NCBI RefSeq assembly: GCF_002776525.5
Contig: NC_045436.1
Location: forward strand, 53,132,480-53,196,479
From: Piliocolobus tephrosceles
Taxonomy: Eukaryota; Chordata; Mammalia; Primates; Cercopithecidae
DNA: 64,000 nucleotides
Reading direction: 5' to 3'
Shown piece after piece: positions 12,640 through 23,138 of the stretch; the stretch's first letter is position 1; each line of letters opens with the position of its first letter. The translations under genes and the position numbers were made by a program. A model generated the notes under the pieces. It was not told the DNA's origin. It worked only from the letters and a program-made list of their open reading frames with translations, and made no database searches.

Positions 12640-13210
12640 GTCTCTTTGTTTTTTCTTCAGAGACCTGTAGCAAAGTTTGTAACTGACTGGTTTGCTGCCT
12701 GGCTTATGGGGTCCTAAGCCGTGTTTTATCCTAAGGTGTTTCTCCTTATGACAGAACCATACAGAAAGACACACAAAGCACACGAGATTGGGTACAGCTT
12801 AAGAGTAGCCTTACAAATACTTTTTCCGTTAATCAAAACTTTGCAGGAAGTAAACAGTGATTTTTACCATTCATTCAATCAGTTTGCACAGAGAGAAAGA
12901 GAGGCCAGAAGTCTGAATGGTAAGAAATGCTTACACTTTTGCTGCCATGTCAAGTTTTTGGATTCCCCTTCCCTTAGTGGCCCTAATGACCCTGCTTACC
13001 ACACCATAGCTCCTGGGGCCAAGCTGCATCACAAAGGAAAATCACGGAACCACAGGCAAAATCCTCTCAATTTTGCAAGATGCTCCCCAACTGGCTTCAT
13101 GGGGAACACAAATTCTAATAATTTCCATTCCAGCCAGAAAAAAATATGTATGCTTTAAATAAAAATATTGAAAGTTTTTAGAAGCTTCTGTATATCAATC
13201 GGCATCCCAA

Positions 13211-13360
13211 AATGAGACTAATTTGGGACCTTCTTTTTTTAAAATTCAGAACGTTCCACTATAAGTTACCTTTAGTAAGATTTTGTCATTTTTCTAAGAC
13301 TTCAGTGCTTCCTGGGCCTAATGTATAAGCTGGAAAGAACTCAGTTTTTCAGAAATTAAG
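13211..13360. repeat. 150-bp direct repeat, copy B (within class I ERV leader)
   Basis: Partner of 10,906-11,058, in the same orientation and 2.3 kb away. On the minus strand it lies about 0.5 kb inside the 5' LTR, in the leader region. Confidence 0.8.
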
Positions 13361-13859
13361 GATCCCATTTTTACTTAAAATATTGGTTTTTCTCTCAGGT
13401 TCCCTTGATTAACTTAGCCAATGATTTTTTTTTTTTTTTTTTTTTTTTCTACCTAAGCATGAAAGGAAAGTGAAACAAATGGGTAGAACACAAAATTCCC
13501 TGTGAATTTTTAAAAGCCAAATTGTACAACCCCTACAATTTTAACATTTAATACCAGTTTCTGACTTAGTCAGATGTAAGAAGCCTCTAACTGGATCCAA
13601 ACCCGTCAATTACCAAATCAAATCCCATCCTGGACCCAGTCCAGTTTCTGTTCCAACTTCCAAACCCAGTTTGGGTGAGAAATTTGCTCAAAGAAACTCG
13701 GAGAGCCTAAAACACAAATCTATGGAACTCTGAAATCCAAGAAAGAACTTACCTACAATCTCCCAGCTGCTATGAAAGATCAATGGATACAAATGGGTCC
13801 TGCAGGTACCTTGCTTGTTCACTCACTGCTCCTGGGGATTGTGAAAAAGTCTACTTTGG

Positions 13860-13877
13860 ACCCCGCTTCTGGCACCA
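13860..13877 (-). promoter_or_regulatory. Primer-binding site of the class I ERV
   Basis: On the minus strand the 18 bases begin TGG and follow the 5' LTR terminal CA after two bases, the standard position for a tRNA primer. The sequence resembles sites that pair with leucine tRNA. The tRNA assignment is tentative. Confidence 0.65.
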
Positions 13878-13879
13878 CC

Positions 13880-14278
13880 TGTTGAAAGAAAAACTTCAGC
13901 CGAATTAAATTTAAAAGGGTTTAATCGAGCAATAAATGATTCACAAATCAGGAAGCCCCCAGAATCACAGCAGATTCAGAGAGATTCTAGAGCAGCCATG
14001 TGTTGGAAGAAGATCGGTAGACAAAAAAAGGGAAATGACATACAAAAATCAGAAGTGAGGTACAGAAACCGTTGGATTAATTACAGGTTGGTCTTTGACT
14101 TATTTGAACACAGTTCAAACAATTGGCTGCATTTGACTGACCAAAACTCAGTGATTCGCACAGGTGTGGGCTATGGTCAGTTTTTAGTTCCACTTGTTAT
14201 AGTTCATGATGTATAGAAAAACCTTCAGGCTGAATTTAAATATGTAAGGAGGAAATTTTATGCTAAACTTAATTAACA
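13880..14278 (-). repeat. 5' LTR of the class I ERV provirus
   Basis: A TG...CA-bounded LTR of 399 bp, followed at once by CCAG, the second copy of the target duplication. See the provirus entry. Confidence 0.9.
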
Positions 14279-14282
14279 CCAG

Positions 14283-14882
14283 GAACTAAATGATATACTC
14301 AGAGAATGTGACTGTGATTGTTAATCTAAACTGTTAGGAGTAGTTCCTTCTCTACATTGGTATCTGCCATATAAGTGTCAAATACAGGTATTTTGGTGTT
14401 ATAAATACCGGAGCAGACTCAGGCAGCTCTATCTCATCATAAAATAGCTAAGAGGGGAAAATTACATTCTAGATGCTGGGCATAGTAGAAAATTCCTAAA
14501 TTTATCTACCATGATAACATAGTTTTTAGTATATTAATTTAAACCTATTCCCACTCTAATAGTTCATACCCTACTTGGCCCATTTGCAGAAAAGACCACC
14601 TTAGGGCAACCTTCCAGATAGAATAGAGCTCACTAAAAGATGTGTTGGCAATTTCAATTAACACAGAAATTTATTTCTCTCCCTTGGCTGTGTTAAGCAA
14701 AGCATATTAAATATAATCTATGAGATAAAACTGAGAAAACTTTTAAGACGCATTTCAAAAAAAGAGAGCACAAACAAGAACAAAGGAGATGGTTTATCAT
14801 GTAAACAAGGGCAGTTTCCCTAAGTTAAAGAAAATTTTAAGTATTTAGAATAAAATGGACCACTGAGTGGCAAGTAAGTTTC
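14283..14882. other. Unique sequence, no feature recognised
   Basis: Non-repetitive, AT-rich, with no recognisable repeat or reading frame. Confidence 0.5.
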
Positions 14883-15165
14883 TTTTTTTTTTTTTGAGAC
14901 GGAGTCTTGCTCTGTCGCCCAGGCTAGAGTGCAGTGGCCGGATCTCAGCTCACCGCAACCTCTGCCTCCTGGGTTCACGCCATTCTCCTGCCTCAGCCTC
15001 CCGAGTGGCTGGGACCACAGGCGCCCACCACCTCGCCCGGCTAATTTTTTGTATTTTTAGTAGAGACGGGGTTTCACCGTGTTAGCCAGGAGGGTCTCGA
15101 TCTCCTGACCTCGTGATCCGCCCGTCTCGGCCTCCCAAAGTGCTGGGATTACAGGCTTGAGCCAC
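14883..15165 (-). mobile_element. AluY, Old World monkey type
   Basis: Reverse-complement Alu with a clean body and the GGCCGGATCTCAGCTCA variant found in cercopithecid AluY lineages. About a dozen bases of the 5' end are missing. Low divergence marks it as young. Confidence 0.9.
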
Positions 15166-15270
15166 AAAAGGAAGAAAAGGAGCTCAGAGAGATGTAAAAT
15201 TAAAGTCACTTGAATATACTCTTTTGACAAGTGACCTTAACAAGAATGAGAAAGAAGATTCATATATTAA

Positions 15271-15787
15271 CGTTTTTTCATTTGCCCTGCGAATGCTTTC
15301 TGGTAGTACTTGTGGCTGCAGCATTTACTCTGAGATAACTTTGCCACAAATTATTTAGCTTTTATTATTATTTTCTCATCACTCTAGTATGTCGTTTGGT
15401 AACAAAAGATACAATTCTATTTATAACATTCTGTTTTTAGCGATGGTATTTCCATTTACAAAATATACTAATTCTTGGTCCCTGAAAATGTCATATCCTA
15501 GAAAATGTAGCATTCCTATGCATTATGTTAACATCATTCTCAAATGGTTGTTGGACGAAGATCCATTTGATGAATCCAGTTTTTCCAAAATAGACAATTC
15601 TGATGATTCAGACGATTCTGATGTTAGTTTAGCTCTGTTTAGAAATAACTCCAAAAACAGTTTTTATGTTTTATTTCCACATTGAAAATTAGTTGGATTT
15701 TCTTCAGCCTCAAAGAGTATGTTTATGTAAATTTAAATGAGCACTGGCAGCAAGCTGCACTTTTTTTTTTTCTAAATAAGAAAAGGG
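15271..15787 (+). mobile_element. Candidate piggyBac (PGBD4/MER85-related) deletion derivative
   Basis: The core evidence is the reading frame at 15,488-15,628, described separately, which resembles the N-terminus of PGBD4-type piggyBac transposases. Proposed boundaries are two TTAA sites, the obligatory piggyBac target, at 15,267-15,270 and 15,788-15,791. The right end reads GGG-TTAA as expected. The left end reads TTAA-CG and is a weaker match. The inner termini are only loosely complementary, so the boundaries are tentative. No catalytic domain is present. Confidence 0.4.
15389..15685 (+). pseudogene. PGBD4-like piggyBac transposase N-terminal fragment
   Basis: The frame is 98 codons. From the internal Met at 15,488 it reads MSYPRKCSIPM, then a leucine-rich stretch, then DEDPFDESSFSKIDNSDDSD. 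This is close to the start of PGBD4 (recalled, not searched): an MS-PRK-SIPM opening, an LL-ED-FDES-FS-ID acidic block and an SD-rich run, over about 45 residues. The 33 codons upstream and the 18 after residue 80 do not match and are probably non-coding. The DDD catalytic core and the zinc-binding C-terminus are absent, so it is non-functional. Chance similarity in an Asp/Ser-rich segment is the main alternative, but the PRK-SIPM block argues against it. Confidence 0.6.
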
Positions 15788-15974
15788 TTAATGAAACTAT
15801 TATGCTAGATTTTGATAGCAGTTACATTAACAAAAAATTGATGAACTATAACACGTGTACAGAATAGTGTCAATGTATTTTTTTTTTTTTGTCTTTTTTC
15901 TCTGGATTTATTTAAAACATTGTCCTATTTGAAACACTGAAGTATACTTACTTTCCTTTTCTTTTTCTTTCTCT

Positions 15975-15975
<1 letters not shown>

Positions 15976-16015
<40 letters not shown>

Positions 16016-16562
16016 GTTTNNNNNNNNNNNNNNNNNNNNNNNNNNNNNNNNNNNNNNNNNNNNNNNNNNNNNNNNNNNNNNNNNNNNNNNNNNNNNNNNN
16101 NNNNNNNNNNNNNNNNNNNTATACTTTAAGTTCTAGGGTACATGTGCATAACGTGCAGGTTTGTTACATATGTATACATGTGCCATGTTGGTGTGCTGCA
16201 CCCATCAACTTGTCAGCACCCATCAATTCATCATTTATATCAGGTATAACTCCCCAATGCAATACCTCCCTCCTCCCCCCTCCCCATGATAGGCCCCATT
16301 GTGTGATGTTCCCCTTCCCGAGTCCAAGTGAGCTCATTGTTCAGTTCCCACCTATGAGTGAGAACATGCAGTGTTTGTTTTTCTCTTCTTGTGATAGTTT
16401 GCTAAGAATGATGGTTTCCAGCTGCATCCATGTCCCTACAAAGGACGCAAACTCATCCTTTTTTATGGCTGCATAGTATTCCATGGTGTATATGTGCCAC
16501 ATTTTCTTAATCCAGTCTGTCACTGATGGACATTTGGGTTGATTCCAAGTCTTTGCTATTGT
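15976..16562 (-). mobile_element. 5'-truncated L1, Old World monkey type, interrupted by an assembly gap
   Basis: A long T-tract (15,976-16,016; the poly-A tail on the minus strand) is followed by 100 N and then the reverse complement of an L1 3' UTR and ORF2 C-terminus, ending near 16,562. The minus frame at 16,341-16,523 encodes the L1 ORF2 tail motif WIKKMWHIYTMEYYAAIKKD. The 3' UTR carries the 'ttgtcagcacccatcaatt' form seen in cercopithecid L1s. Only about 440 bases of the element remain. Confidence 0.85.
16020..16119. other. Assembly gap (100 N)
   Basis: Exactly 100 N, the usual placeholder for a gap of unknown length. It falls inside the poly-A tail of the L1. Confidence 0.99.
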
Positions 16563-18361
16563 GTTAATGCTCGCTAATCTGAATCAGACTGAAGGATAGT
16601 ATGCTCAAATACATATCTATTAATTTTGAATTCTAGATGAATTCTAATTTTGAAGGAATAAATGAATTATGAATATATGTATTAAACTCTCTTAGAAAAG
16701 CTAAATTGACCAGTGTATGTATGTACAAAGAGTTTAAGCCCTTGTAAATTTTTAACTTCTGCACACATCTGCCTGAAGATTTTCTGTGAAAATTAAAGAA
16801 AAATCAAGAGCAACATAATTTCTTTCCTTCTAAAAATTTCCAACATGGATTAAAAAGTGCACATTTTCTCACTCCGTTCTCAGTCTATTATAAACAGAGA
16901 GTTTATATGCAGTGGCAAACCCTAAACCAATTTTGTTTATAAACATGAAAAAACAATTATAAATAAAATATTTGTCAGTTATAACCAATATGATGTTATA
17001 ATAATTAAGACACCATAATCTTAGACTTAGCTAACTGACTTCACTCTGTATTGGTTCTTTTTTTATATAACTACTTGAATTCTTCATTATTCAATTCTTT
17101 CTCTCACTTCTTAAGTATAGTATACATGAACATTCAGTCATTAGATTTTTTTCCTTGACTGATCTATATTTTCTGCAAGGAGATAAAATCTAATGTCTTG
17201 ACTTCCTATATTTATCTCAAAGTTGGTATTCCTCTTAAAATTTATTCTCCAGTATCTAATTTGTTTCCATCCCTTTCCCCACTGTAAAATTAATTCTATA
17301 TATTCCAACAAATTAGTCATTCTAGAACATTTCCTTCCTGTGACACTTCTCTATTTGAAAACAAAAACCAAAAAAATATTCAGGTCTCTTAGCTTGGCAC
17401 TAAGCACCTTTTTCAGTGTGGACATTATCAGCATACACACATTCATCTTTCTGTGTGCTTTGATGAAAAAATATGTATTCATTCAAGCTCATTTGTTTAT
17501 ATTTCTCTAATGGATATCACTAATTCATAGCTTTCATCCTTTGCTTACATTTTCATTCTGACTTAATATCTGCCCTTCTTTGCATTTCCATTTTATGACT
17601 TCAACTTCAGCAACTATTTCATAGTTGATTTACTGTGAATTCTTTCCAAGTTACAAACTTTCTTATAATACTCTATTCTTATTTCATTTATAATTAATAT
17701 GTATATGTAGATAAATCCTCCATAATAAAATATATCTAAGAAATTGTTTTTTAACTTATTCATACAAGATTTAGAAGCAGAAAATTAACCTCCATTCATA
17801 AAATAATTGAAGTAAAAGTAAAGGAAAACATAAGCAAAGGGAGGTTTTAGACATGTGTTTCTTAAAATGTCATTGTGTATTTGGGAAATAGGGACCTATG
17901 AAATCATTCTTAGTAGATTTAAGAAATAAAAATGTGGTAAAATAAGGATAGTTTGGAATTATTAAAAATAACAATATAATCTATTTGGAAAAATAATAAT
18001 ACATTCAACTGTATGTTATTTTGTTCTTATTGAAGAGTGTCTAATAAGCATTTTTTTCTTCAGTATGATAATCTTCAGTTTTCTAAATATACATCAATTA
18101 GCTTTATTTCATTAATTTCAAGAAACTAATCTCAGCAGAATTGACATTTGGAACGGATACTTTATTGTTAGTAGAGTACTTTTCTGTGCACTGGTGGAAT
18201 GTTAGGCATCATTCACCTACTACTTCATCTAGTCAGCTTCTGCCTTCTAGATTCCAATAGCATCATTTTCTACCCACTTACTCCAGATTGCAAACTAAAA
18301 ATCTCTTCTGACATTGTAAAATGTTCTTTGAAATAAATATTTTCTGATTGGAAGAATCAGT
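16563..18361. other. Unique AT-rich sequence
   Basis: No repeat family or gene is recognised. A 95-codon frame at 17,223-17,510 has no family features, and its hydrophobic composition is typical of AT-rich noncoding DNA. Confidence 0.5.
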
Positions 18362-18486
18362 AAATTTTAGACTGAAATCATCTTTGTATACCTCACTACG
18401 AAAGATTCTTCCACTTTCTAGTTTTGAGTTCTAGTGGAAGAATCTTTTGTAGCGAGATATACAAAGAGGATTTCATTCTAAAATTT
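18362..18486. repeat. Long imperfect inverted repeat (hairpin)
   Basis: Left arm 18,362-18,415 and right arm 18,433-18,486 are reverse complements over 54 bases with five mismatches, separated by a loop of about 17 bases. Both arms begin or end with AAATTTTAGA. The length and structure are MITE-like or precursor-hairpin-like, but it does not match the MADE1 palindrome or another family I know. Confidence 0.85.
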
Positions 18487-19457
18487 CCCTGCTTCATTTG
18501 CCTAGATAATAACTATGGTAATAGAAATCGTGCAAGATATTCTTTAATATTTTTCACCCCTTCAAAAGAAAAATAGTTAAGCTTGAACTATGAAAAAATA
18601 AATAGCAAAAAAAAAATCATATTTTAAGCTCTGTAGTAGATCATGTAATTATTACAGAAATATGAAGAAATATTTTTAAGTCCTTAAAAGTCATGCTATG
18701 CTCTTCTTTTGATATTGGATATCAATAAACTATTTTTAACTCTTTCTCTTCTTTGCTTTAGATATAAATGCTTTCTTAAATATTTCTGGCTTAAACTCAA
18801 AACTAAATTTATGAGAATCAAATTTTATAACAAAACAAATGTAGACAATTGCATTGTGTATCATCTCATGGAAGAAAAAAATATATTGCAAAAACTAGAA
18901 ATAGCTTTTGCATTAGCTGGTCAGGATAAAGCAAATCTGCCTTTGATTCTAAATAGAGAAGAATCTCTTTTCTCTGTTCTTATTTTCAATTCCAAACAAC
19001 CAATTCAGAAGACATCAAAAAGATATATTGGCTAGTAGGGATGTTTGACCCTTTGGGGGTAATATTGGTTAGATTAAGGTGCATAACTTCCCTTGAGAGT
19101 CTCATTTTTTCTTGAAGCAAAAAAAAAAAAAAAACTATAAAGAAATCTTTAAATCTTTTATATTCATACCACAGGCTACTAAGAAGCATAATCTGGTAAA
19201 AAGTCTCCTATATTAAGACTCCATTTTAATTCAGTGTACACAATTTCACACGACTACTATATCTAACCTGAGGGTTAACAGTAATGACTTTAACTTTTAT
19301 GGTATTTTCAGTCTAATTGTCTGCAACAGATTGAGTGATTATAGCATAATTTCCCATTTATGCAAGAGATCTGTATGCTTATAAAGATGTTCCCCTTAAA
19401 TCAAAATTGTGAAGAAGTTAATCCATGTGTTGCTTTTCCTGTGACAACTTTCTTTTC

Positions 19458-19490
<33 letters not shown>

Positions 19491-19735
19491 GACTATGCTT
19501 TTGACAAAAACTCTATATTTGTTTCTTACTTTGGGAAACCCAGTATTTTTCAGTGTGTTATTTTCTACCTTAAAACTGTGTAGAATTCTATGTCTTTGTA
19601 AATAACAAACTTAAATTATTTCTTTTTCTGTTTGTTAAAGGTTTCTACATTTTACACCGACTTTCTTCAAAATACTAGCATATAATATAGTAATGAGAAA
19701 ATAAAGTAACTCAATATATTGAATTGTTGTGTACA
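18487..19735. other. Unique AT-rich sequence with a (TTTTC)n tract
   Basis: Includes a 108-codon frame at 18,709-19,035 with no recognisable domain, an A-tract near 19,120 and a TTTTC microsatellite at about 19,449-19,490. No gene is called. Confidence 0.5.
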
Positions 19736-20447
19736 TGCTGTTTTAGGAAAGACTTTCCCCCCACACCAAGCAGTAGACACCGGCTGGGCATCCTCCAATG
19801 AAATTCTGTCACTATCTACCTGAAGATTCCGTCAAATCACGCAGGGTGAGGGCACAGTCCCCAAGACCTGCCCCTGCCCCACCTGTCACAAGTCTAGACC
19901 TCTAGAATTTCTGATCAGCTGGCTTCAAGTTGGAGCTCCCACAATGCCCTATTTGGATTTGAATAATTTGCTGAAGCAGCTCACAGAGTTCAGGGAAGCA
20001 CATGTGCTGGTTTATTAGATAGGATATTACAAAGGATGCAGATGAATGAGGTATGGGGGAAGGGACTTGGAGCTTCCATGACCTCCCTTCCATGCCCATC
20101 CTCCAGGAACCTTCCTGTGTTCAGCTTATGGAAAGCTCTCCAAAACCAGTCTTCTTGAATTTTTATGGAAGCTTCATGATGTCAGCATTTCTTCCCCTCA
20201 GGATATAGGATGAGATCTTCTGTGGGGAGAGTTTTAAGACCCATAATTAGAAAGGCAAGGGAATATTAAAATCCTGCCTTGGGGCAGGTGAAAGGAGGAC
20301 CAGAGAAAGTGAGACAGATTCTGTTTCTGCCCCTGAGACCTAACACACCCACTAGTCTAATAAAAGACTGTAATAAGTGCTTACGGGAACTAGAAGCCAG
20401 GAACTGAAGGAAAAACAATATATGTCCATATCATTCATAACACCACA
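19736..20447 (-). mobile_element. Solo LTR, MER21-like (name tentative)
   Basis: About 710 bases bounded by TG and CA. Landmarks on the plus strand are 'cttcaagttggagctcccac' near 19,925 and 'ggtttattagataggatatta' near 20,010. The latter gives AATAAA on the minus strand, which sets the orientation. It abuts the remnant 3' LTR of ERVL provirus 1. The family name is from memory and uncertain. Confidence 0.6.
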
Positions 20448-20559
20448 AGTGCTTTTATGATATTGTAAGCAAACAAATGAAATAAAATTTGTTGATCATC
20501 TGTTAGGAAACTAAGATTCCAATGAGCTAAGACAGACAGACAAAATAACACAGACAATA

Positions 20560-20677
20560 CTTTGAAGAGTCAGGTTCATCCAGAAAGACCCTCAAAGACA
20601 CTCTCACAATAATGTTTAATCAAATGTCTGGGTACCCAGTGGCCCAATCAAGTTGAATCATAAAAATATTTCATAAG
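20560..20677 (-). repeat. Partial 3' LTR of ERVL provirus 1
   Basis: Shares 'atcaaatgtctggg' and the following CCCAG...GGCCCA region with the right-hand LTR at 27,196-27,215. Only the outer U3 end of the LTR remains. The rest is lost or replaced by the adjoining MER21-like LTR. Confidence 0.65.
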
Positions 20678-21391
20678 TTCACCCACTGTCAATGGGGCAC
20701 CTACATGGATTTTTTAAACCGTACCCGATTTCCAAATAAAGACAATAACATGATCAACATGATACAACTATACCATGGACAACTGAAAAGTTACTAAACC
20801 TTTTCCTAGAAGAGAATCCAATGTCTTTGAGTAAATTATACTCTCTCAATATTCTGCAACTTAAATATTATGAAGAAAATTAACAATATTTAAATACTAC
20901 AATGTAAAATTAACACATTTTATGTTACATAAAAGAATAAGACAGAAAAGGAAACAGAGATATTGGCTTGATATGTGTACAAATACACAAACATATCTAT
21001 AACAAAATAAGGAGGAAATACTCATGATAATTCCAGTCCTCATTTCTATAAGGGGTTGTGCAATGATAACTGGTATTTAGAAGTCCCTTCTTCTACTACC
21101 CATTCGGTATTCCTTTTGCCTTCAGCAAGTAATTCAGCTGATCGTAATTTTTTTTTACTCAGTGGAGTGACCCAAATCTTCATTCCTGAAGGATCTGGGT
21201 TATTAGTAGTCCTGTCTGGATTGGGTTGTTTTAGCTTTCTATTCCCTTAATCACAGGGTATGGTAATACCAAGAGGTTCCTTAAGGAATATGCTGTATTT
21301 CAGACATATTCCTCTTTACCTTCATTGTGGAGTAGAGTAGTCCAGTTTCCCCTAGTTATTCAGGATCAGTTACGTCAGCCAGCATAGTAGC

Positions 21392-21800
21392 TGCTAGAGT
21401 GTGAGTATCCTCACAAAAACTCATGTTGAAATTTAATTTCCAATTATGGCAATATTGAGAGGTGGGCCCCTTAAGAGTCATGAGGATTCTGCCCTTGTGA
21501 ATTAATTAATCTATTCATGGATTAGATTACCCTCATGAGAGGGTAACTGGTAGATTTATAAAAAAAATGAAAGGAGGCCTGAGCTAACACATTAGCACAC
21601 TCAACCTCCTTGCCATGTGATGCCCTGCTCAGCCTTGGGGCTCTGTAGAAAATCCTTACCAGCAAAAAGGCTCTCACCAGATATAGTCCCTCTATCTTGG
21701 ACCTCTCAACTTTCATAACTGTGTGAAATAAACTTATTTTCTTTGTCATTTACCCAGTTTTAGATATTATATTTTAAGCAACAGAAAATAGAATAACACA
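21392..21800 (+). mobile_element. MaLR (MLT1/MST) solo LTR inside ERVL provirus 1
   Basis: Plus-strand MaLR LTR with 'actcatgttgaaatttaatt' near 21,420 and the AATAAACTTATTTTCTTTGT poly-A region near 21,727. A perfect 5-bp target duplication GTAGC flanks it at 21,387-21,391 and 21,801-21,805. No MaLR internal sequence remains. Confidence 0.85.
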
Positions 21801-22478
21801 GTAGCTTCCATCTTTGCTTGTTGATTCAGAAGCATGAGGAGCTCCAAGTGGCAGAGTGCCAGTCTTAACTTCCATTTCAATGGAATTAGTGTTGTGTCTT
21901 CCAGTAGAAGCACTTCCCTCTTTGTAACTAAGAGCTTCATGCCAGCAGAATATAAGACAGTGGCTATAGGAAGCAATCATTACTATAATGGATCCCTGAG
22001 GGGTAATAGTGAGCCACTCTACTTTCCACCCATTGGTACGTGGACCCACAAATCCTGGCTATAGGAGAAACATCATATATGGGATTCTGATTTAGGGCAT
22101 GTACAGCCTTCTGGGGAACCTAGTTCCAGTCCTGTAAAATACTGTCACTTAGTTGACATTGTAACTGGGACTTCAAAAAGTCATTTCACTCTTCTCTCAA
22201 GCCAGAGACTTTATGATGTGGAGAATATGGGAAGACTGGCACATTTTATGAACATGGCCCATTATCACACTTCTTTTGCTGTGAAATCAGTTTTTTATTA
22301 GAAGCAATGCTGTGTGGAATACCACCACAACGGATAAGGCATTGCATACGTCCACAGAAAATAGAAGCATTGTGTTCAGAAAAGGCAAATTTATATCCAG
22401 AGAGTATCTATTTCTCTAAAAACAAAATGGTGCTTCTTCCATGACAAAAGCCGTCCAATGCAGTCAACCTGCCACCTA

Positions 22479-22510
22479 TTCAGGGTGATCAACCTTGGGA
22501 TCACCCTGAA
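22479..22510. repeat. Perfect 12-bp hairpin in ERVL integrase region
   Basis: TTCAGGGTGATC and GATCACCCTGAA are exact reverse complements around an 8-base loop. It lies just upstream, on the minus strand, of the integrase motif of ERVL provirus 1. Related ERVL sequence is not hairpin-forming here, as far as I recall. Confidence 0.85.
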
Positions 22511-22784
22511 ATTTTATCATATTTATCTTTTTCTTCTGAAATGCTAATGACTTACCTTTAAGTCTAGAATAATTGCAACTTCTTTCTCACTAGACCCTAT
22601 CAGCATTAATCAATTTTGTGGGCTAGTGTAGTATTTTATAGAAGAAAAGGTGATGAAGATCCCTGTGAATGAAATTATGACATAGGGAAGGAGGGTTACT
22701 ATTCCCCTGAAGTAGGATCATGAAGGTATATTGCTGGCTTTGCCAGTTGAAAGAAAACTGCTTCTGGAGATCTTTTATAGCAAG

Positions 22785-23138
22785 TACAGTCATGCACTGC
22801 ATAAAAACATATCTGTCTTTAAATCAATATATATAATAACAATAGACTCGTAAGATTATGACACCATATATATTTACTATACCTTTTCTATGTTTAGATG
22901 TGTTTAGGTACACACATATGTATGATTGTCTTACAGTTGCCTACACTATTTGGTATAGTAACATGCAGAACAGATATGAAGCCTAGGGGCCACAAGGTAT
23001 ACTATATAGCCTAGGTGTGTCATAGGCTATGCCATCTAGGTTTGTGTGAATACATTCTGTGGTGTTTATGCAACAAAATTACCTAATGATGCATCTCTCA
23101 GAATGTATCCTCCTTCTTTTGTGACACATGACTTTACT
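22785..23138. mobile_element. Nonautonomous DNA transposon with TA target site
   Basis: About 350 bases bounded by related inverted ends: TACAGTCATGCACTGCATAA on the left, and TAAAGTCATGTGTCACAAAA as the complement of the right end. Internal landmarks are the 'tatagcctaggtgtg' and 'gccatctaggtttgtgtg' segments. TA at both junctions fits a Tc1/mariner (Tigger-type) insertion. It interrupts ERVL provirus 1. The exact family was not assigned. Confidence 0.65.

Larger units (their letters stand above)
6302..14278 (-). mobile_element. Full-length class I ERV provirus, family unresolved
   Basis: Two LTRs of about 395 bp (6,302-6,694 and 13,880-14,278) bound 7.2 kb of internal sequence. Each LTR reads TGTT...AACA. 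A perfect 4-bp target duplication CCAG lies at 6,298-6,301 and 14,279-14,282, as expected for class I integrases. On the minus strand a primer-binding site starting TGGTGCCAGAAGCGGGGT begins two bases inside the 5' (right) LTR at 13,877. It looks leucine-tRNA-like. A purine-rich tract (complement of 6,695-6,712) precedes the 3' LTR. Env-like transmembrane coding remains near 7,305-7,390. All frames are broken. The LTRs differ at roughly 15% of positions by eye, so the insertion is old. A later AluS sits at 11,101-11,441. Confidence 0.85.

Noticed and set aside
12721..13158. 145-codon plus-strand frame as a possible gene
   Set aside because: It lies entirely inside the class I ERV, antisense to it, with no recognisable domain, promoter or homologue.
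11088..13448. Possible CRISPR-like or phage-like repeats in the repeated T-rich segments
   Set aside because: The repeats are homopolymers, Alu tails and one 150-bp ERV repeat; there are no regular spacers and the genome is a primate nuclear genome.
16144..16476. 110-codon plus-strand frame and the near-identical frame at 48,325-48,645
   Set aside because: Both are the antisense strand of the L1 3' UTR and ORF2 tail; their similarity reflects the shared L1, not a gene pair.
18709..19035. 108-codon plus-strand frame as a possible small protein
   Set aside because: AT-rich codon content, no motif and no exon structure; such lengths are expected by chance in AT-rich DNA only occasionally, but nothing supports coding.
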